Assembly: GCA_964036155.1 (NCBI GenBank)
Contig: OZ038423.1
Span: 76,275,249 to 76,339,248, forward strand
Direction of reading: 5' to 3'
Length of the DNA stretch: 64,000 nt
Source: Diploscapter coronatus
Taxonomy: Eukaryota; Nematoda; Chromadorea; Rhabditida; Rhabditidae
The notes under the pieces are model-generated. The model saw nothing but the letters and a program-made list of their open reading frames with translations, did no database searches and was not told the origin of the DNA. The translations under genes and the position numbers were made by a program. Of the stretch, positions 23,328 to 36,730 are shown piece after piece. How positions within the stretch are numbered: the first letter of the stretch is position 1; each line of letters starts with the position of its first letter.

Positions 23328-26300
23328 TCACAAATGTGCAAATTGATCGCCGAATTTCTTCTGCTGCTTGGCTCTGCGAATCGCTTCCAGAGTCTCGGAG
23401 ATGCGCTTGATTGCCCGTTTGTCAAGGAGCTTCTTCTGAAAATACTTTCATGTTCAACTTCTAGAAGATTAATTACTATTTTGAAAATGTAAATTTTATC
23501 TAGTCTAAAAATTTTATATTTATCTTTAAAAAATACCTTGCACTCGAACTCTATTTTTTAACTCCTACCTCAAGTCTCTGTCTGACAGCTTGCCCCTCTG
23601 TAGGTGCATATCTGTCCTTCTTCTGTTGTTTCTTCTTCGCTTTTCCACTCATGTCAATGCCCGTTGCCGCTTCCAAATCTCTGAAAATGTTCATATTTCC
23701 AGGTAAAATTTCTTGAATCAATAATAAAGACTGAATTTGGTGAAACTATTGACATTAGAATAGAGCAGCGTATGTTTTCTAGGGTGCGTTTAACATCAAG
23801 CGATTCACTCATGAGCAAATGCTTTTGAAACGAAATCCACTCTGCATAAAATTATTTTTCGAACTTTATGAAATCTTCAGAAAGAAGCTTTATCAAATGA
23901 AATTTTTGTACCGCATGTATTCTTCCTGTTCCTTCTCTCTTGCCTTGGCTTCCTTTTCCGTGATTTCTCCCGAATCTTCCACTTCCTTGAGTGGAAATCC
24001 CTCTTCGTCTCTGTCGACAATCAATCCATGAATCGGACATCTGAATACCCCGAGTTTATCAATTTTCACTTCATTTTCCCTTACTTGACAAAATCCATCC
24101 TCGGGCAAAGTCTTCCGTCACTCAGCCTGGCTCTGCACTTCTTCTCACTGCGTCTTTCCTCTCCGACGAACGTGAAAACACGAGTTTCGTATACTTCAGA
24201 TCGGTCGTGAGTCACCATTGTGCTGAACACAGAAATTTTGAAAGACGAATAAGGAAAATAAGAAACTCTTCATCGGGAGCCCTCCAAAATCGATGACTGT
24301 CCGAGTTGTTCTTCGGAATCTGCACAGGAGCTCGCTCTTCGCCCCAATACTTCAGATCCAGTCCGAAAGGCAGAATCGGAATTCTATTGGCAGATTCTTT
24401 CGAAGTGGAAGGCTGGAATTTATAAAGTTATGATCTTTTAGAATTAGAATTTCAAATTATTCTTCTTCTTCAGACTCACTAACTATCTTCCAAATTAACT
24501 CTAGTTTTGGCGTATATCGGCAAAAGAGTTTTAGACGAGATGAATAGAAATATGAAAAGTAAACAATAATACTGAACTAAATAAAAAAAACTGCAAGAAA
24601 AAACGAAATTTCGTCAGTTAAGATCTAGAGAATATGGAAAATTTTTAAATTCCAATTGTTGTTGATGAAAAATAGCCCTATGCAAAATGATTCTTCAAAG
24701 AATTTTCACTTACTCCAGGCTCATTGTCAGGCTCTCTGCTTGTCGATGGCTGCTGCTCCTTCTCCAATTCGTTCACTCTGTCCAGAATATGTCGAGGAAT
24801 TTCTTCTGGCATCACAAAGTCTTCCACTGAAAAGAAGATAGTAAATTTCAAAGAAAAAACTGAAAAATCTTACATTCTTTCTCAGGCACATCTTCCAAAT
24901 CGCTGTCTTCACTGTCAGAATCCTTTCTCGTCTTTTTCTTGACTTCCTTCTTCCTCTTCTGTTCCAGTTTCAGCTCATTCGCCTTCTCAACCTGCACATC
25001 GATTTGCCGCTTCGTTTCGATCAATTCCTTCAGAAACTCGTTCGTCTCATTGCAGGCACAGGCCGTGACTTTCCGAATGAAACTGCAAGTTTTAAAATAC
25101 TAACAGTTAAATAAGTTTGTGAAGAAAACAATTTTACACGCGGAAAATGAGCATTTCTCTAGTCTTTTCTAATCCTAAACACCATTTCGTCATCTATGAA
25201 ATGCTGAGATATAATGAAAATAAGTGCTGGAGACAAGTGTTATACTTTTGAATTACAAAAATCGTTTAATTTGATCAGATACGAATTAGAAATCCAAAAT
25301 AAGTATAATAACTTTAAAAGTGCACTTTTGAATGTCGCTCCTGTACGAGTCGAGCATTGTCTTAGCATCTCTGACAGTCTGCACCAGGTCCTCGTTCTCC
25401 TCGCTGATAGTCACACAGGGCCGGGCCGAGACAACCACAACACTAATGCTCTGTTGATTGTCGTCGTAACCGTGCAATTTCTGAAAGCAACAAACAAGAT
25501 TGATTTTTAAAAACAAATAAATACAAATATTACCTTTCTTTCAGAGGTGTTCAGTGAAGATAATTCAGCAGACATACTGGAAGAAGGCTGATCGAAAGAG
25601 TCCTCGAAAGAAGGCACAAGAATTCGCAAGCCCGTGTCGATTTCAGTCAAATGTCTGCTCACATCGACCTTCAGACTGTCGTATTTCTGCTTGATAGAAG
25701 CCACCACAATCTTCGCCTTCTCTGCCTTCTTTCGATCCTCTTCCTCCTTCCGCTTCTGCTCAGCCAGCAGCTCTGCAGAGGCACGTTCAAAGTCCATCGC
25801 CTTCGAGTGCTGCAATTCATTCCGAAAATTCATAAAATATTTGAGAAAAAGGAATAATGCTTTTCTTATCAAATTCTACAATTTTCTTTTAGAATTGAAT
25901 GATTTGATAGAACGATGACTGAATAAAGTTTCGAACCTTGAGAAATTCCGGAACGCCTTGCAGCTTGATGTATCCAGGCCCGAACTTCTCGTGCCAAGCC
26001 TTGATTCGTTTGATGGCGTAGACCTTGAGCTGTTTGGCCTTGTGAGTCGGTCCGGGCAGGGGGCAGTGCAGAGGGTCGGTCTCGCAGACCAGCTTGAGCA
26101 GTCCCTGGATATCGTCCACAATTCGACTGCGGAACGCGTGCGACCGACAGAAGAAGTAGTCGATAATCGACAGAAGAGTGATTCGAGTGTCAGACATCGA
26201 TCTCTGAATAAAGCAATTTGATTCAAAGCAGGCACCACGTTAAAATCGTCGTTTCGAAAGTATTCGTTTAACACTGCTTTCACAAGTTTTTTTTTTTAAA

Positions 26301-26735
26301 TCAACCCATTCGATTTTCGATAGCCAGCACAAGAATCTTTAGCTATTTGAAAATTAAAATTTTTTTAAATGCAAAGAAAGAAAAGCGATACCCTGGTTGT
26401 CTGCTGCAGATAGTCGACATATTCAGGAATAGCTTCTTCACAGCCACGAATCTCATTCCGGAGCGACTTCAAATAAGCCGAATCCACGTTGATTTGATCC
26501 TTGTCGCCTTCTTGAGTCTGAAGTTCGACATTCTCGTAAATCAAGTAGGAATATCAGGACTAGCGATTTTGAAACATTCATAATCAAATTACAAAGCCAA
26601 CTATTTCACTAGCAATTTGCATGATTTCTGAATTTAAAGCATTCCAACCTGTCTAATTAGCTTTGAAGTAGCCACTCGGAGAATCTGCTGCCTCGACTGC
26701 AGAGAAGCAGAAGATGACGGTGCTTCCATTGACAT
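23328..26735 (-). CDS. UVSSA: UVSSA, UV-stimulated scaffold protein A (about 640 aa)
   Basis: About 13 exons run from the ATG at 26735 to the TGA at 23328. The N-terminal half has the VHS/ENTH-like helical region (TRITLLSIIDYFFCRSHAFR, RIKAWHEKFGPGYIKL). A coiled-coil and acidic middle follows (LEQKRKKEVKKKTRKDSDSE). The C-terminal half carries the UVSSA signature: ILPFGLDLKYWGEE, HRFWRAP, then a zinc-binding block with CRARLSDGRLCPRMD and CPIHGLIVDRDEEG. It ends in a Lys-rich tail. UVSSA binds stalled RNA polymerase II with CSB and USP7 and recruits TFIIH in transcription-coupled nucleotide excision repair. The junction of exon 2 (26517-26392) with exon 3 (starting about 26277) does not phase with the sites I could find, so that intron is uncertain. 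Confidence 0.92.
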
Positions 26736-27837
26736 CTCTGGTTTACATCGGAAAGCACGGTGAATACGAGTTTAGACGGCTTCTGAAGCATAAAATTAAA
26801 AATTCGACGATGCAACTGACTATAAATTTATCCAGATATGCGACAAGGGTATTGACAGATTTGAAAGGCACAGATAACTATGATAACTGGTCAATTAAAA
26901 CATGAAGATGAACAAGAAACTAGAAAAATTACGAAAAAAATGCGAAATTCAACGAATGCGCATCAAAAGAAAGGAAAGACGAGAGACAACGAAAATAGAG
27001 AGTGCAAAGACGCAAAAAGAAATTACGCAAGTGTACAAATTTGTGTTTTTTTTCCGATATTCTTTAAAAGATCTTTAAAAATTCACAAAATATCTCAAAA
27101 TTTCTTTCATTATTCAGTTTTTTCAAAGAAAATTTAAGACCGAGTCTTGATAAGAATCAATTCTATAAAGAAGGGAGTAACCAGTAGCGAAAGTATTGTT
27201 TTCTGAGATTTTTTGGTGTTAACTAATTATATTTGACCTGAGAATCATGATTCCGGACTTTTTTCTAGGGGCCACCAGCCATTCTGCCGAATTCTTAATC
27301 TTTCTCATCCAGTTCCCAATTCCCGTCTTCCATGAGTGGCTATTTTTCTTTTTATTCCTCACTTATTTTTAGCTTCAATTGTATATTTCCGATACAGAAT
27401 CTCAACTTGGTATATCATTTAAAAGGGTTACTTCCACTTCTAAATCATTATTTTAAAGGAAGATTCTGTTTGCTTTTTGTTTATGATTTATCATTTTTCG
27501 TTTTACGGCTTAATTACCCAAGTTTGAAATAATAAATTGGTGTGGTATTCCAACGACTAGCTAATTTGCTCGACTATCCGCTAAGTTTGAAGCAGCCTAC
27601 ATACTTTAATTCTCTCACCATTTTCAGTAAACTCGCAGATGTCATTTCGATTATATCAACAGACATTAGCAAACGTTGATTAACGATGGTGACAGTTTTG
27701 ACGATTCTTGCAGATAACGATTGTGTTGGGTGCGCAATCAGTTCATTCGAAGAATCAGCGAAAAATTCCAACACATTCCATTTTCAAGAGTAAAGTTTTA
27801 TTCTGTATCCTTATTTCATCCAAACTTATAGATCTAA
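26736..27837. other. Spacer between UVSSA and the kelch A gene
   Basis: About 1.1 kb of AT-rich sequence between divergent starts. Short frames at 26714-27137 are low-complexity. No gene was supported. Confidence 0.4.
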
Positions 27838-30800
27838 ATGGCACGTGAATATTTGGGCGTTTTATTTTTCTTACTTATCGTTAGATACTCACTAATGGAT
27901 ACAATCGAGGAAATAGCAGAAAGTAAGAATTTTTTCACATAATCAACGAACTGTAATCATATGCAACTGATAAAAGTATACATTTGTATATTATGAATGA
28001 CCGATTACTTGAGACGAGCATTTGGTCGCTTTTTCAATTATTTATTTTCGCGTTTTAGTTGCAACTATCGATAATTTGTCAATTAATTTTTATCAATATC
28101 GATAGAGGAAAATAGTAACTAACTGATTGCTGCCAAAATTTCGATAAAATAATGAAGATAAAAGGAATCATCAATGAACGAATGTCATCTGCCTGTGCAT
28201 TCGAGGGCTAAAAGATGGGGATAAAGGAGGGCTTCCATCCTATTTCGTCTCAATTAATCGAGCATCGACGATAGAATATTTTGGGTTGTAAATTATTTCT
28301 GCATATCATTTTAGGATGCATAGATTACTTATCTGGCATTATCATTCCTTCTAATATAGAATTCGTTTATTCGCTCACCTAAATTTGCATACTATCTTTT
28401 ATATTTGTTTGAAATTCTCAAATGATAAAAAATGCAATTAGGTTAGGAAATGATATTGCTATTTGAATTGTTACTATTCAAATGTTATTAATTAAATATA
28501 TTTTTAGAACAAGCTAGGAAAATTTACTTGCAAATTTCACTTCCGGAAGATCAATTTGAATTAGTGAAGCAAGTAAGTCAGAAAATTATTGATTAAATAG
28601 TAAATAATCTCATAAATTAATTTAGATATGGCAAATTATTCAAATAGTGCAATTTTCTCCATCACGAAGACTAAATCAAATAAAACCCATAATGCTAAAA
28701 TTATATCGTTTACAAGCCGCAAATGGACAACCAAGCAAGTTAAATGAAGAACAAGCATGGGTAGTCAATAACCAAAATAATTCTATTAATATACTTACGA
28801 AAATATCATTAAGAATAATGGAAAGGGTTATGAAATACTTATCAAAGCTGCTGATGAATTTCTAAAGCGATTGCGAGAACTTCGTGCACCTGAGGAGGTA
28901 AATAAGTAGCAGACAAAAGCATTGGATCACCCTCATATCTGGCTGAAACTTAACCCAAACTACTATTTATTGAGCTCGTCTGAAACTTGGCATATTTATA
29001 GATTTTTTTTTAGCATATGCCCTTATTTGTGCAAAATATCACTCAATCCGATAAGTGCAAAAGGCTGGACGGGTGGATGAAAGCACATGCAGATATGATA
29101 AGATGATCCCATACTTTTGTTCACTATTCTACTATCGTCAAATGTCGAATATTTTCTTATCAACAATTAAGAAGGTTAATTAAAAATTTAGGTTAAAGAA
29201 CTCGAATATTCAATCCAAGATCTGACTTATGATCCAGCATTAAATGGAGCCGAATTTTCCGAATTTAAATCTAGAGTTGAAGAAATTCTAAACAAATATC
29301 CCAGAGAAATTGTCGATCAATGGGTGAAAATCCAGAAGAATATCGCAGGTGATAGTGAGTCAAAGAATGTAAGATAATTTTTAAATAAACCGAACTATCA
29401 AAATTGTTTTTCCTAACAATTCGTCCATTGAATTCGCGGTCATGATTTTTGAATACATCCAAACGATTGAAAGTTGCCCAAAATCGTTATTTCTCGCTTA
29501 TTAGAAAAAGGGAGCTGCAAAGATCCAAAGAAAAACGGCAGTAATGAGTGAAAATGGGCTCATTTCTTGTTTCAATTTCAAAATAATGTATCCAAATTTC
29601 CATTTTACAACGGGAAACACAAAATCGATGTGACAGGGTCTCCACTCATGCATTATTCTTGTCTAAACATTATCACACTGCCTTAATCTATCATATAAAC
29701 CATTGAGGGATTTGATGAGGGTGATCCAAAATGTCGTTTCTTTTGCATTTTGAAAACAGATAATTCATTACTAAAGTGAAGTGGTAATTCCAGAAAAGAA
29801 TTGAAACTCCATTGATTAACAATAAAACCAATGAATTACCCCGAAATATGGATAATTTGCAGATTGGTGGAGACAATTCACCCAATAATTCGCACAAAGT
29901 CTTATTCTATCGTAAGAAATTATGTTGAAAGCTAAGTAAGAGGTTTTGAAATAATCTGTAATAATTTAGTTCATTATCGAAATAATGGTAAACATGGAGG
30001 AAGAATATGCTTGTTCAATTCATCTACCCGCTCAGTAGAAGAGATTGCAAAATTTCACAATTGGTATTGGCCATTTGGAGTAACAACTACACAGAATAAA
30101 GTAAATTCTTGTGTTCGTTATTTTGAATAATTTCTAGCCTTCAGATTTGTGGAATTAACAGCTTAAATAAAAAATTCGAAATATTTGACTTGAATACTCG
30201 ACAAATTTCAAAAGGTCTTATCAACAAATCCATGAATGATTGGTTCAAAGAATTTTACAGGTTCAAATCCTCATGAATGGCGTGAATGGGCATCTGTCGC
30301 TTATTTCAAAGATAAATTGTATTATTTGGGTGGATATGATTTAAAAGGAGGAACTACTCGCGTTGATGTAAGAAGATCGAATGAAAGTCCATGAAATGAT
30401 TTATTCAGATTTTAATAGATGGAAAATGGCAAACAGGGCCTGCTTTCCCTCTTCCAATTATAGGTGCTCAAACAATAGTATGCGATGAAATTTTATACGG
30501 TCACATTATAGAATATTCATTATTGTAATCGTGGATATTCAGTCATTGATGGCCATGAACGTAAAAAGCTATATCGACTATCAGACGATGAACGGAAATG
30601 GGCTGAAATTGGAGAGGTTCCAGAACAACGAATTTCTTTCGAAGTCGCATCGTTAAATGGAAAAATTTACATAACTGGAGGATTTAAGTCGTTAATTTTA
30701 TATAATAAATAATGTATCATTATATATTTAGTTATGGTGATGAAGTATTTAAATCCTGTCTGCGTTTCGATCCCTCAGCTCCAGTTGACAGTCGAATTTC

Positions 30801-31011
30801 TCGAATAGCTGATATGAATTATGCAAGATACGATCATTCTCTTGTTGTTGCAAATGGAAAATTGTATGCAATCGGAGGGTGAGCTGAGATTTCACATATC
30901 TTTATATGAAATATTTTCTAATTTAGATTTAAAAATTTTTATAATTCAATCGAGGAATACGATCCACAAACGAATGAATGGCGAGAAGTCGGAAAAATGA
31001 ACATGAAATAA
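27838..31011 (+). CDS. Kelch A: signal peptide, helical domain and kelch propeller, 491 aa
   Basis: Fourteen exons join without a phase break into 491 codons. The ATG at 27838 begins a signal-like segment (MAREYLGVLFFLLIVRYSL). An alpha-helical region follows (QARKIYLQISLPEDQFELVK, then AADEFLKRLRELRAPEEVKE and FSEFKSRVEEILNKYP), whose layout recalls nematode SXP/RAL-2 (DUF148) proteins, unverified. Two short linker exons lead into the shared kelch cassette at SHKVLFY. The kelch blades show KLYYLGGYD, NGKIYITGGF, NGKLYAIGG and IEEYDPQTNEWREVGKM. Introns are mostly 43-55 nt within the cassette. The cassette, including intron sequence and about 140 bp 3' of the stop, is shared with the copies at 54-58.5 kb. 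AATAAA-like signals lie near 31055. Secretion is predicted only from the N-terminus. Confidence 0.75.
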
Positions 31012-34000
31012 AGCTTGGTTATAATAATCTCAGAATTCATATAGAAATTTTATTCAATAAAATAAAATGTGAAATAATAATTTAATTTCAATGCACATGA
31101 TACAGACAACCCTCGAAGAAATCCAAAAGTGATGAGAGATAATTGCAACTGAAATAAGTATTCTTCTAATCAGGGTTATACGAACTGAACTGTTTAGAAG
31201 TTCAATTCAGTTCAAGTTCAATTTTTCGAACTTCAGACAGCTCTGAATAAGATGGAATGATTGTTCACAAGAAAGGAAAAAATAAACATTCAAATGGTTC
31301 GAATGACAAAAAGTAACGCAGCTGGGTGATTACTGAAAAGACAATATTTGAAATAGAGCAATGAATCATCATTTTTCTCGCAAATCTGATCTTCAAATCG
31401 GAATATGAGAATTGAGGAAAATGAATATTGGTAACTTTTAAATTATGAAGAAACTTTCACGAGAAAAAATTAACCATCTTTAGCATTGGCTTGGCTTGAT
31501 GGTGGTACAAAAATCCGAATATGCACTGATTCTGGCAAATTTTGAAAAAAAAACTTTGCTCTGGTTCCAAAGGAATCCTTTGCAACTTTCGATTCTGAAT
31601 TCGTATTTCTCAAATTGACCATTGGTTTTCGATTTCAACTTCCATTTGCCACCTCACTGATCTCTTGTGATAAATTGAATGAAATCTACCCCATCCTGAT
31701 TCTTTCAGAAGTAAGAGGAAGTAAAGGTCTTTCCTTATCAGTAGAGTGGCAAAGCCTCTCGCCAAAGGTGCTCGTCTTATGAAAATGTTTTCTTTTGATA
31801 AGGGAATCTAAGCCTGGGAAAGAGCAGGGAAAAGGGGCAAGCAGAGCGATGGGAGAAGACGGGAGGCACTTACAAATCATGCATTGGTGGCACTTGTTAA
31901 CACTCCTGAAATTATACACAAAAATAGTATTGAGTCAAAATATGTGAAATGAAAAATAAATAATTAATTATGATGACCAAAATATATTAACTAGTTTATA
32001 AATAACCTAAAAAGATATATCTATCAACAATTTCAATGTGATAAACCTTCATTAAAATTGAATACAAAGTCTCTTGATCAATCAATCTATGGCAATAAAA
32101 GCCCGGAATATTTTCATAATTATCGTCCATCGCCTTTCAAATCTGTCGGTCCTTCTGCAATTACTCACCAGTACAACAATAATAACGATGCTTGTCGAGT
32201 TTATTATGGCACTCGGAGTGTGATGCAGCCAAGCAGTCCTTTAGCGGCCTCCTTTCATCACTCGTGTGCCCCTTTTCGAGATATCACTTCCAATTATTTT
32301 TATCATTTTACTACTTTCTTCCTCCTTTCCTCCTACTCATCAACTGTTTCGAATCCTTTGAATTTGCCCACTTCAAAGACTGTCTTCAATCGACTCGTTC
32401 GAATTAATTTGGCATTCATTTCTCCCTCTCTGAGTGCCTTATTCATTCCCGACTAATCGCCCTATCATTCCTGCCTATCTCCTCCACCTTCTCTTCACTA
32501 ATCCGTCGATGTATTGCTTACAGAAGCGCTATCGCTCATCTCCTCCCTCTGGCCTTTTCACTGATGCATTGATGCATAAGTGATTAGGTGATTAGTGATT
32601 GGTGATTGGACCATAATCCCATGCCCCCTGCCCCTTCTCCTATATTTTCTACCTGATAATATGATATTAATTTTGGGAGTGAAGTGCTAAGCATAGATTC
32701 GACTGTTTTATCATCATCAGTCCAACTTCTGTTACGTATATTTTCTAAGGAACTATGCTACTTTTTTTGTAATCATTTAATGACGACCTTTATCGCATTT
32801 CATAAATTTTTCGAGTATGATGAAATCATTGGAATTTTTTCATCTTCTTCAGTTACTCCCTTCAATATCTATCGCTCATTTTGTCATGGAGCTTGACCGT
32901 ATCCGTTTGCCTTTGCATCTCTCCAGCTGATCTGTAACATTCTCCCTCCCTATTTGGTATCAATTGAGTTAGTCTTTCCTCTGCCGGTATTTCTTTGATG
33001 TGCCCGTTTTCTTGAATGCGCATGGTTGAGCCACCCTCCTTGTGCAGGATTACCAGTCACAAATCTGCAAACAACTGCCCGCCTGGCCTGCTCATAAGCA
33101 TAAAGATGCCGCATCTGCGCATAGTCATTCTCCCACTGCCAGCCTACCGCCCTGTAGCTCTATGGTCATGTGAAGCTTCTTAGCTTCTTAAGCTTGGGCA
33201 ACTGTCTTCATCTAATGCGCTAAGAATATCAAAACTTGCGATAAAAGTAATCTGGATAGGCTACATAAGACTAAATCGCTGAAAGTCTACAAATAATTCG
33301 CAATAATAGGAATGGCTACCATGATTAGGTCTTCCATTTCATAGCTTCACAATTCATTACATATCTTCCCTTATCAATTTATCAGCATTTTTGAGCAAAT
33401 ATCTTTCGTTGGTGATTGAATATCTTGGAAAAGTTTGAAATGTTTTTTTCTTACTAGAAGATTATTTCAAGGACTATTTAGATTGTGAGTAATTGCAGAA
33501 AAGCTATGCAAATCTGTTGTTGGGGCCTCATATCGGTTACTTATCGGATTGTTCCTGATCTGATTCACAGTACTTTCCATTCCTACTCTGTACTTCTCTC
33601 AACTCTCTTCATTTCTGACTTATCTTTAGCTCTCTTTATGGACTCACTTCCTAAATATTTTGTTTGCTAAACTAGGAAATGGAGGAGGGGGAGTTAAGCG
33701 ATTAGGCGACAAGCAGACAAGGACTCGATTCCCCAAATGTGCGAGAAGAATAAGATGATCTGTATACAAACTGAGACACAGGTGCAGGGCGAGGATGCTC
33801 CATAATCTATATCACCACAAACTGGACGAAAATACCGTAATCCCGGTGAAGCATGAATCCAACACAAAGATGGACTTCGTTGAACTATCCTGTGTGTGTT
33901 TGAACTTTATATGAGGCCTAAGACTAACTTCTCATTGTGAAAATTTGTGAAGATTTATTCCAAATTCGATTGTTCATAATTCACTTTCTTTCGTTATCCT

Positions 34001-34087
34001 GTTCGAAATACCCAGAAAGCGAAATCCCTACAAACGTGGCAATAGATTACCGTTTTCTATTGGCACAATTACTTATGTCCTTTATGC

Positions 34088-34122
34088 TTCTCTCTCTCTC
34101 TCTCTGCTCTGCTCTGCTCTGC
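34088..34122 (+). repeat. CT dinucleotide then CTCTG pentanucleotide microsatellite
   Basis: About nine CT units run directly into four CTGCT/CTCTG units, in the non-coding region upstream of odd-skipped. Confidence 0.9.
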
Positions 34123-36709
34123 TTGTTTCCCTCTGATTCGTTCTCGTTTTATTAGTTTGTCCTAAAAAGAACGCGGTTTTATAACGGGTTTGCAGAGGCA
34201 AAGCGAGCGACAGGGCACAAAACAGAACAGAGGTAGAAATGAGGCAATTGTTTGAAGTCGAGAATGCATGAGTTGTGCAGCAGCATATCACGAGAGACTG
34301 ATATTGATTCGGAAACAAAATCAATTTTGGTTCATTTCAGATGCATAGCTGAAAAAGTCAATCGATGGGAAAAAATCATAATCTGGTCGCCTTTTCAAGG
34401 GATTTGCTTATCTAAAAACTCCCTAATTTGACGATTATTTATTTCTTTAGCAATGATACCCTAATGCGATTTATGGAATTGAGAATAGCCTGGATACCCA
34501 ATCCTAGCCGAAACGGGCAGTTTGGCTTATCTCTCGTGTTCCCAATGAATCAGACCTAGTGAGAGCCGATAAATGAAAGGATGAAAGCTGGACTGGCGAG
34601 AAGAGCACAGCGGCACTGCCTTTGACCTACAGGAAAATGCGCACATCCATTATTGGATGGAAGGAAGGAAGGAATAGAGATCGTGGGAACGAAGGGGCGA
34701 GAGCAGCACGTTACAATGGCATTGTGCATACGCAGCTCATCACTGCACATTCCTATGCTTGTGACTGTGAATGAGGCAGTCAGGCTGTCACAGCGGTCGG
34801 TCCCTTTCATCTCCCTGCCAACCTCTCCTACGTTCCCATATTCCCATCCACAGCTTATCATTGTTACTGTAACCTGCAAATTGCCTCGGCAAACGACCGT
34901 AAATCGAGCAGAACAGAGGAGAATGGAAGACTCAATTTATACGACCTTTGTCTGCAGTTTCAGTTAGCTGGTCGCAGGAAGACATACGAGGCGCATCCAT
35001 CGCTCTGCGCTGCTTCATGCCTCGTTTTATGGACCGTTATCCCTTTCTCCTTTTCGATTGGCTGAATCATTCTGTGCACACATTCGCTCACAAGCTTCCC
35101 CTTCTCCTCTTCCATCTTCCATTTATGATATCTTTACGACTCGTTTGACCTGCTAAGTTATTCGCATCTAGCCTATCTGTCCATATCCGTGTCCTGCAGT
35201 ATCAGGTTAAAAGCGGCTCATCATCCGCTCGGCCCCTTTTATGGACTTTGCAGCTTATTGTTGCGTAACTCACCTAGCTTTGTTGTACAGTATGAAGTGC
35301 CTGTAAATGCGAGAAGATCTCTCCCACCTTACTCTGTTTCACTCGACTGTCGCTTCCCTTTTCTGCGATTGTTTCAAAGATTCAGTTGCCCTTCTTTAGC
35401 AAAACAATGGAATGTCTGTCCACCCGACTGATTCATTCATTTTCCTTCGTCGGCTCGTGTTTTGATAAATTTGCTGCGGGGTTTTAGATACAGATAAAAT
35501 TGACATTTAGCATCAAGATAATTAGAACGAAAAGGAATTGAATTATGAAGAACTAGAATTTTAATCAAATTAAAAAAAAAATCTAAACAAAATCAGAACT
35601 CGTCTTATTCTCACAAAAATTCATTTTCTCCATAAAATCGTTGAATGAGAAGGAGATTTGTAAGCAATTTTACCTGGGAGCCCCGCTGTCTGTCATTCTC
35701 ATTGCTTCTCCTCCTTATCCTGTGTCCCTTACTGGCTCTCTTTCAAATTTCTCTTTCGAAATGCTGATTCGAATTTCCTTATGACAGTAGCGACAAGCGG
35801 CCAATCGACTCAAATTCAGCACCATTTCGAGATTTGAGCTATCCTAAACAAATGCCACTTACTATGGTTTTAAAAACCAGAATTTTTGGATTGGCAAGAG
35901 AGCCTTTTCTAAATACTGTGGTGGAATTTCCGGATGATAGTAGATTCATCTGAGATGAAAGGAAATTTGACTCTAGTATATTGTTCGCAAAATTCTAAGT
36001 CATGAAACTCTGAAAAGGTTTCCTTTTGAAAATTGCATTTATTTATATATTCAAAACTCCTAACAACTCTTTCATCGAATCATAAACTTTTGTTTTCCTT
36101 TCAGAAATTTAATTCGATATTTCTTCCAAAAATTCAAACAAGGACTGCTTTTTACGGGGATCCCATCTATGAAAACAAAGGAAAGAGCCAATTTCCGAAA
36201 GAGAAAAGATGAGGGGGACAACGAATAAAAAAGTAAGGAAAGGAGCACGGTAACAAGCCAGCGGGTCATAAACTCGCAAGAAATATGATCGCTTTTCATC
36301 ACTTCGTCTGTGATTAATGACTTTTTGAAGCACTTGGCAGATCGAGAGAAATGTGGGTTGGGGACTGTGATTTGTCAAAAAATACGAGATTGTGCACAAA
36401 GAATTCCTTCGAATAGTGCTATCTTATTTTCAACTATCCGAAACAATAGTTCTAACTGTAGATATCGTACTCATATACATACATCTCTAGCTAATCCATG
36501 ATATGTGCTAGCCTATAAGTCTGCTAGTCTGTAAGTGATAGAAGAGATTATAGACGCGTGCTCGAATTCTCTAGCCGCAAACTATGAACCGCCAAAACGA
36601 GTCGGTTGTTGTGTTTGCCCTTTCTTTTCTGTATATTTATGGATTATCTCAGACTCAGTCAGTCAGTCTCACTATCCTCACTATCAGATTGAGGAAGGAA
36701 GTCGGCCGA

Positions 36710-36730
36710 AAGGAAAGGAAAGGAAAGGAA
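36710..36730 (+). repeat. AAAGG tandem repeat
   Basis: Four consecutive AAAGG pentamers in a purine-rich stretch of non-coding DNA. Confidence 0.85.

Noticed and set aside
30498..30512. 12-nt intron in the kelch genes (gtcacattatag)
   Set aside because: Too short, and the 43-nt GT-AG intron ending at 30542 keeps phase and gives a normal kelch blade.
31686..31919. Cys-containing minus frame (KCHQCMICK) before a GTAAGTG donor
   Set aside because: Only a roughly 30-nt candidate exon with no partner exons; the rest of the frame is biased sequence.
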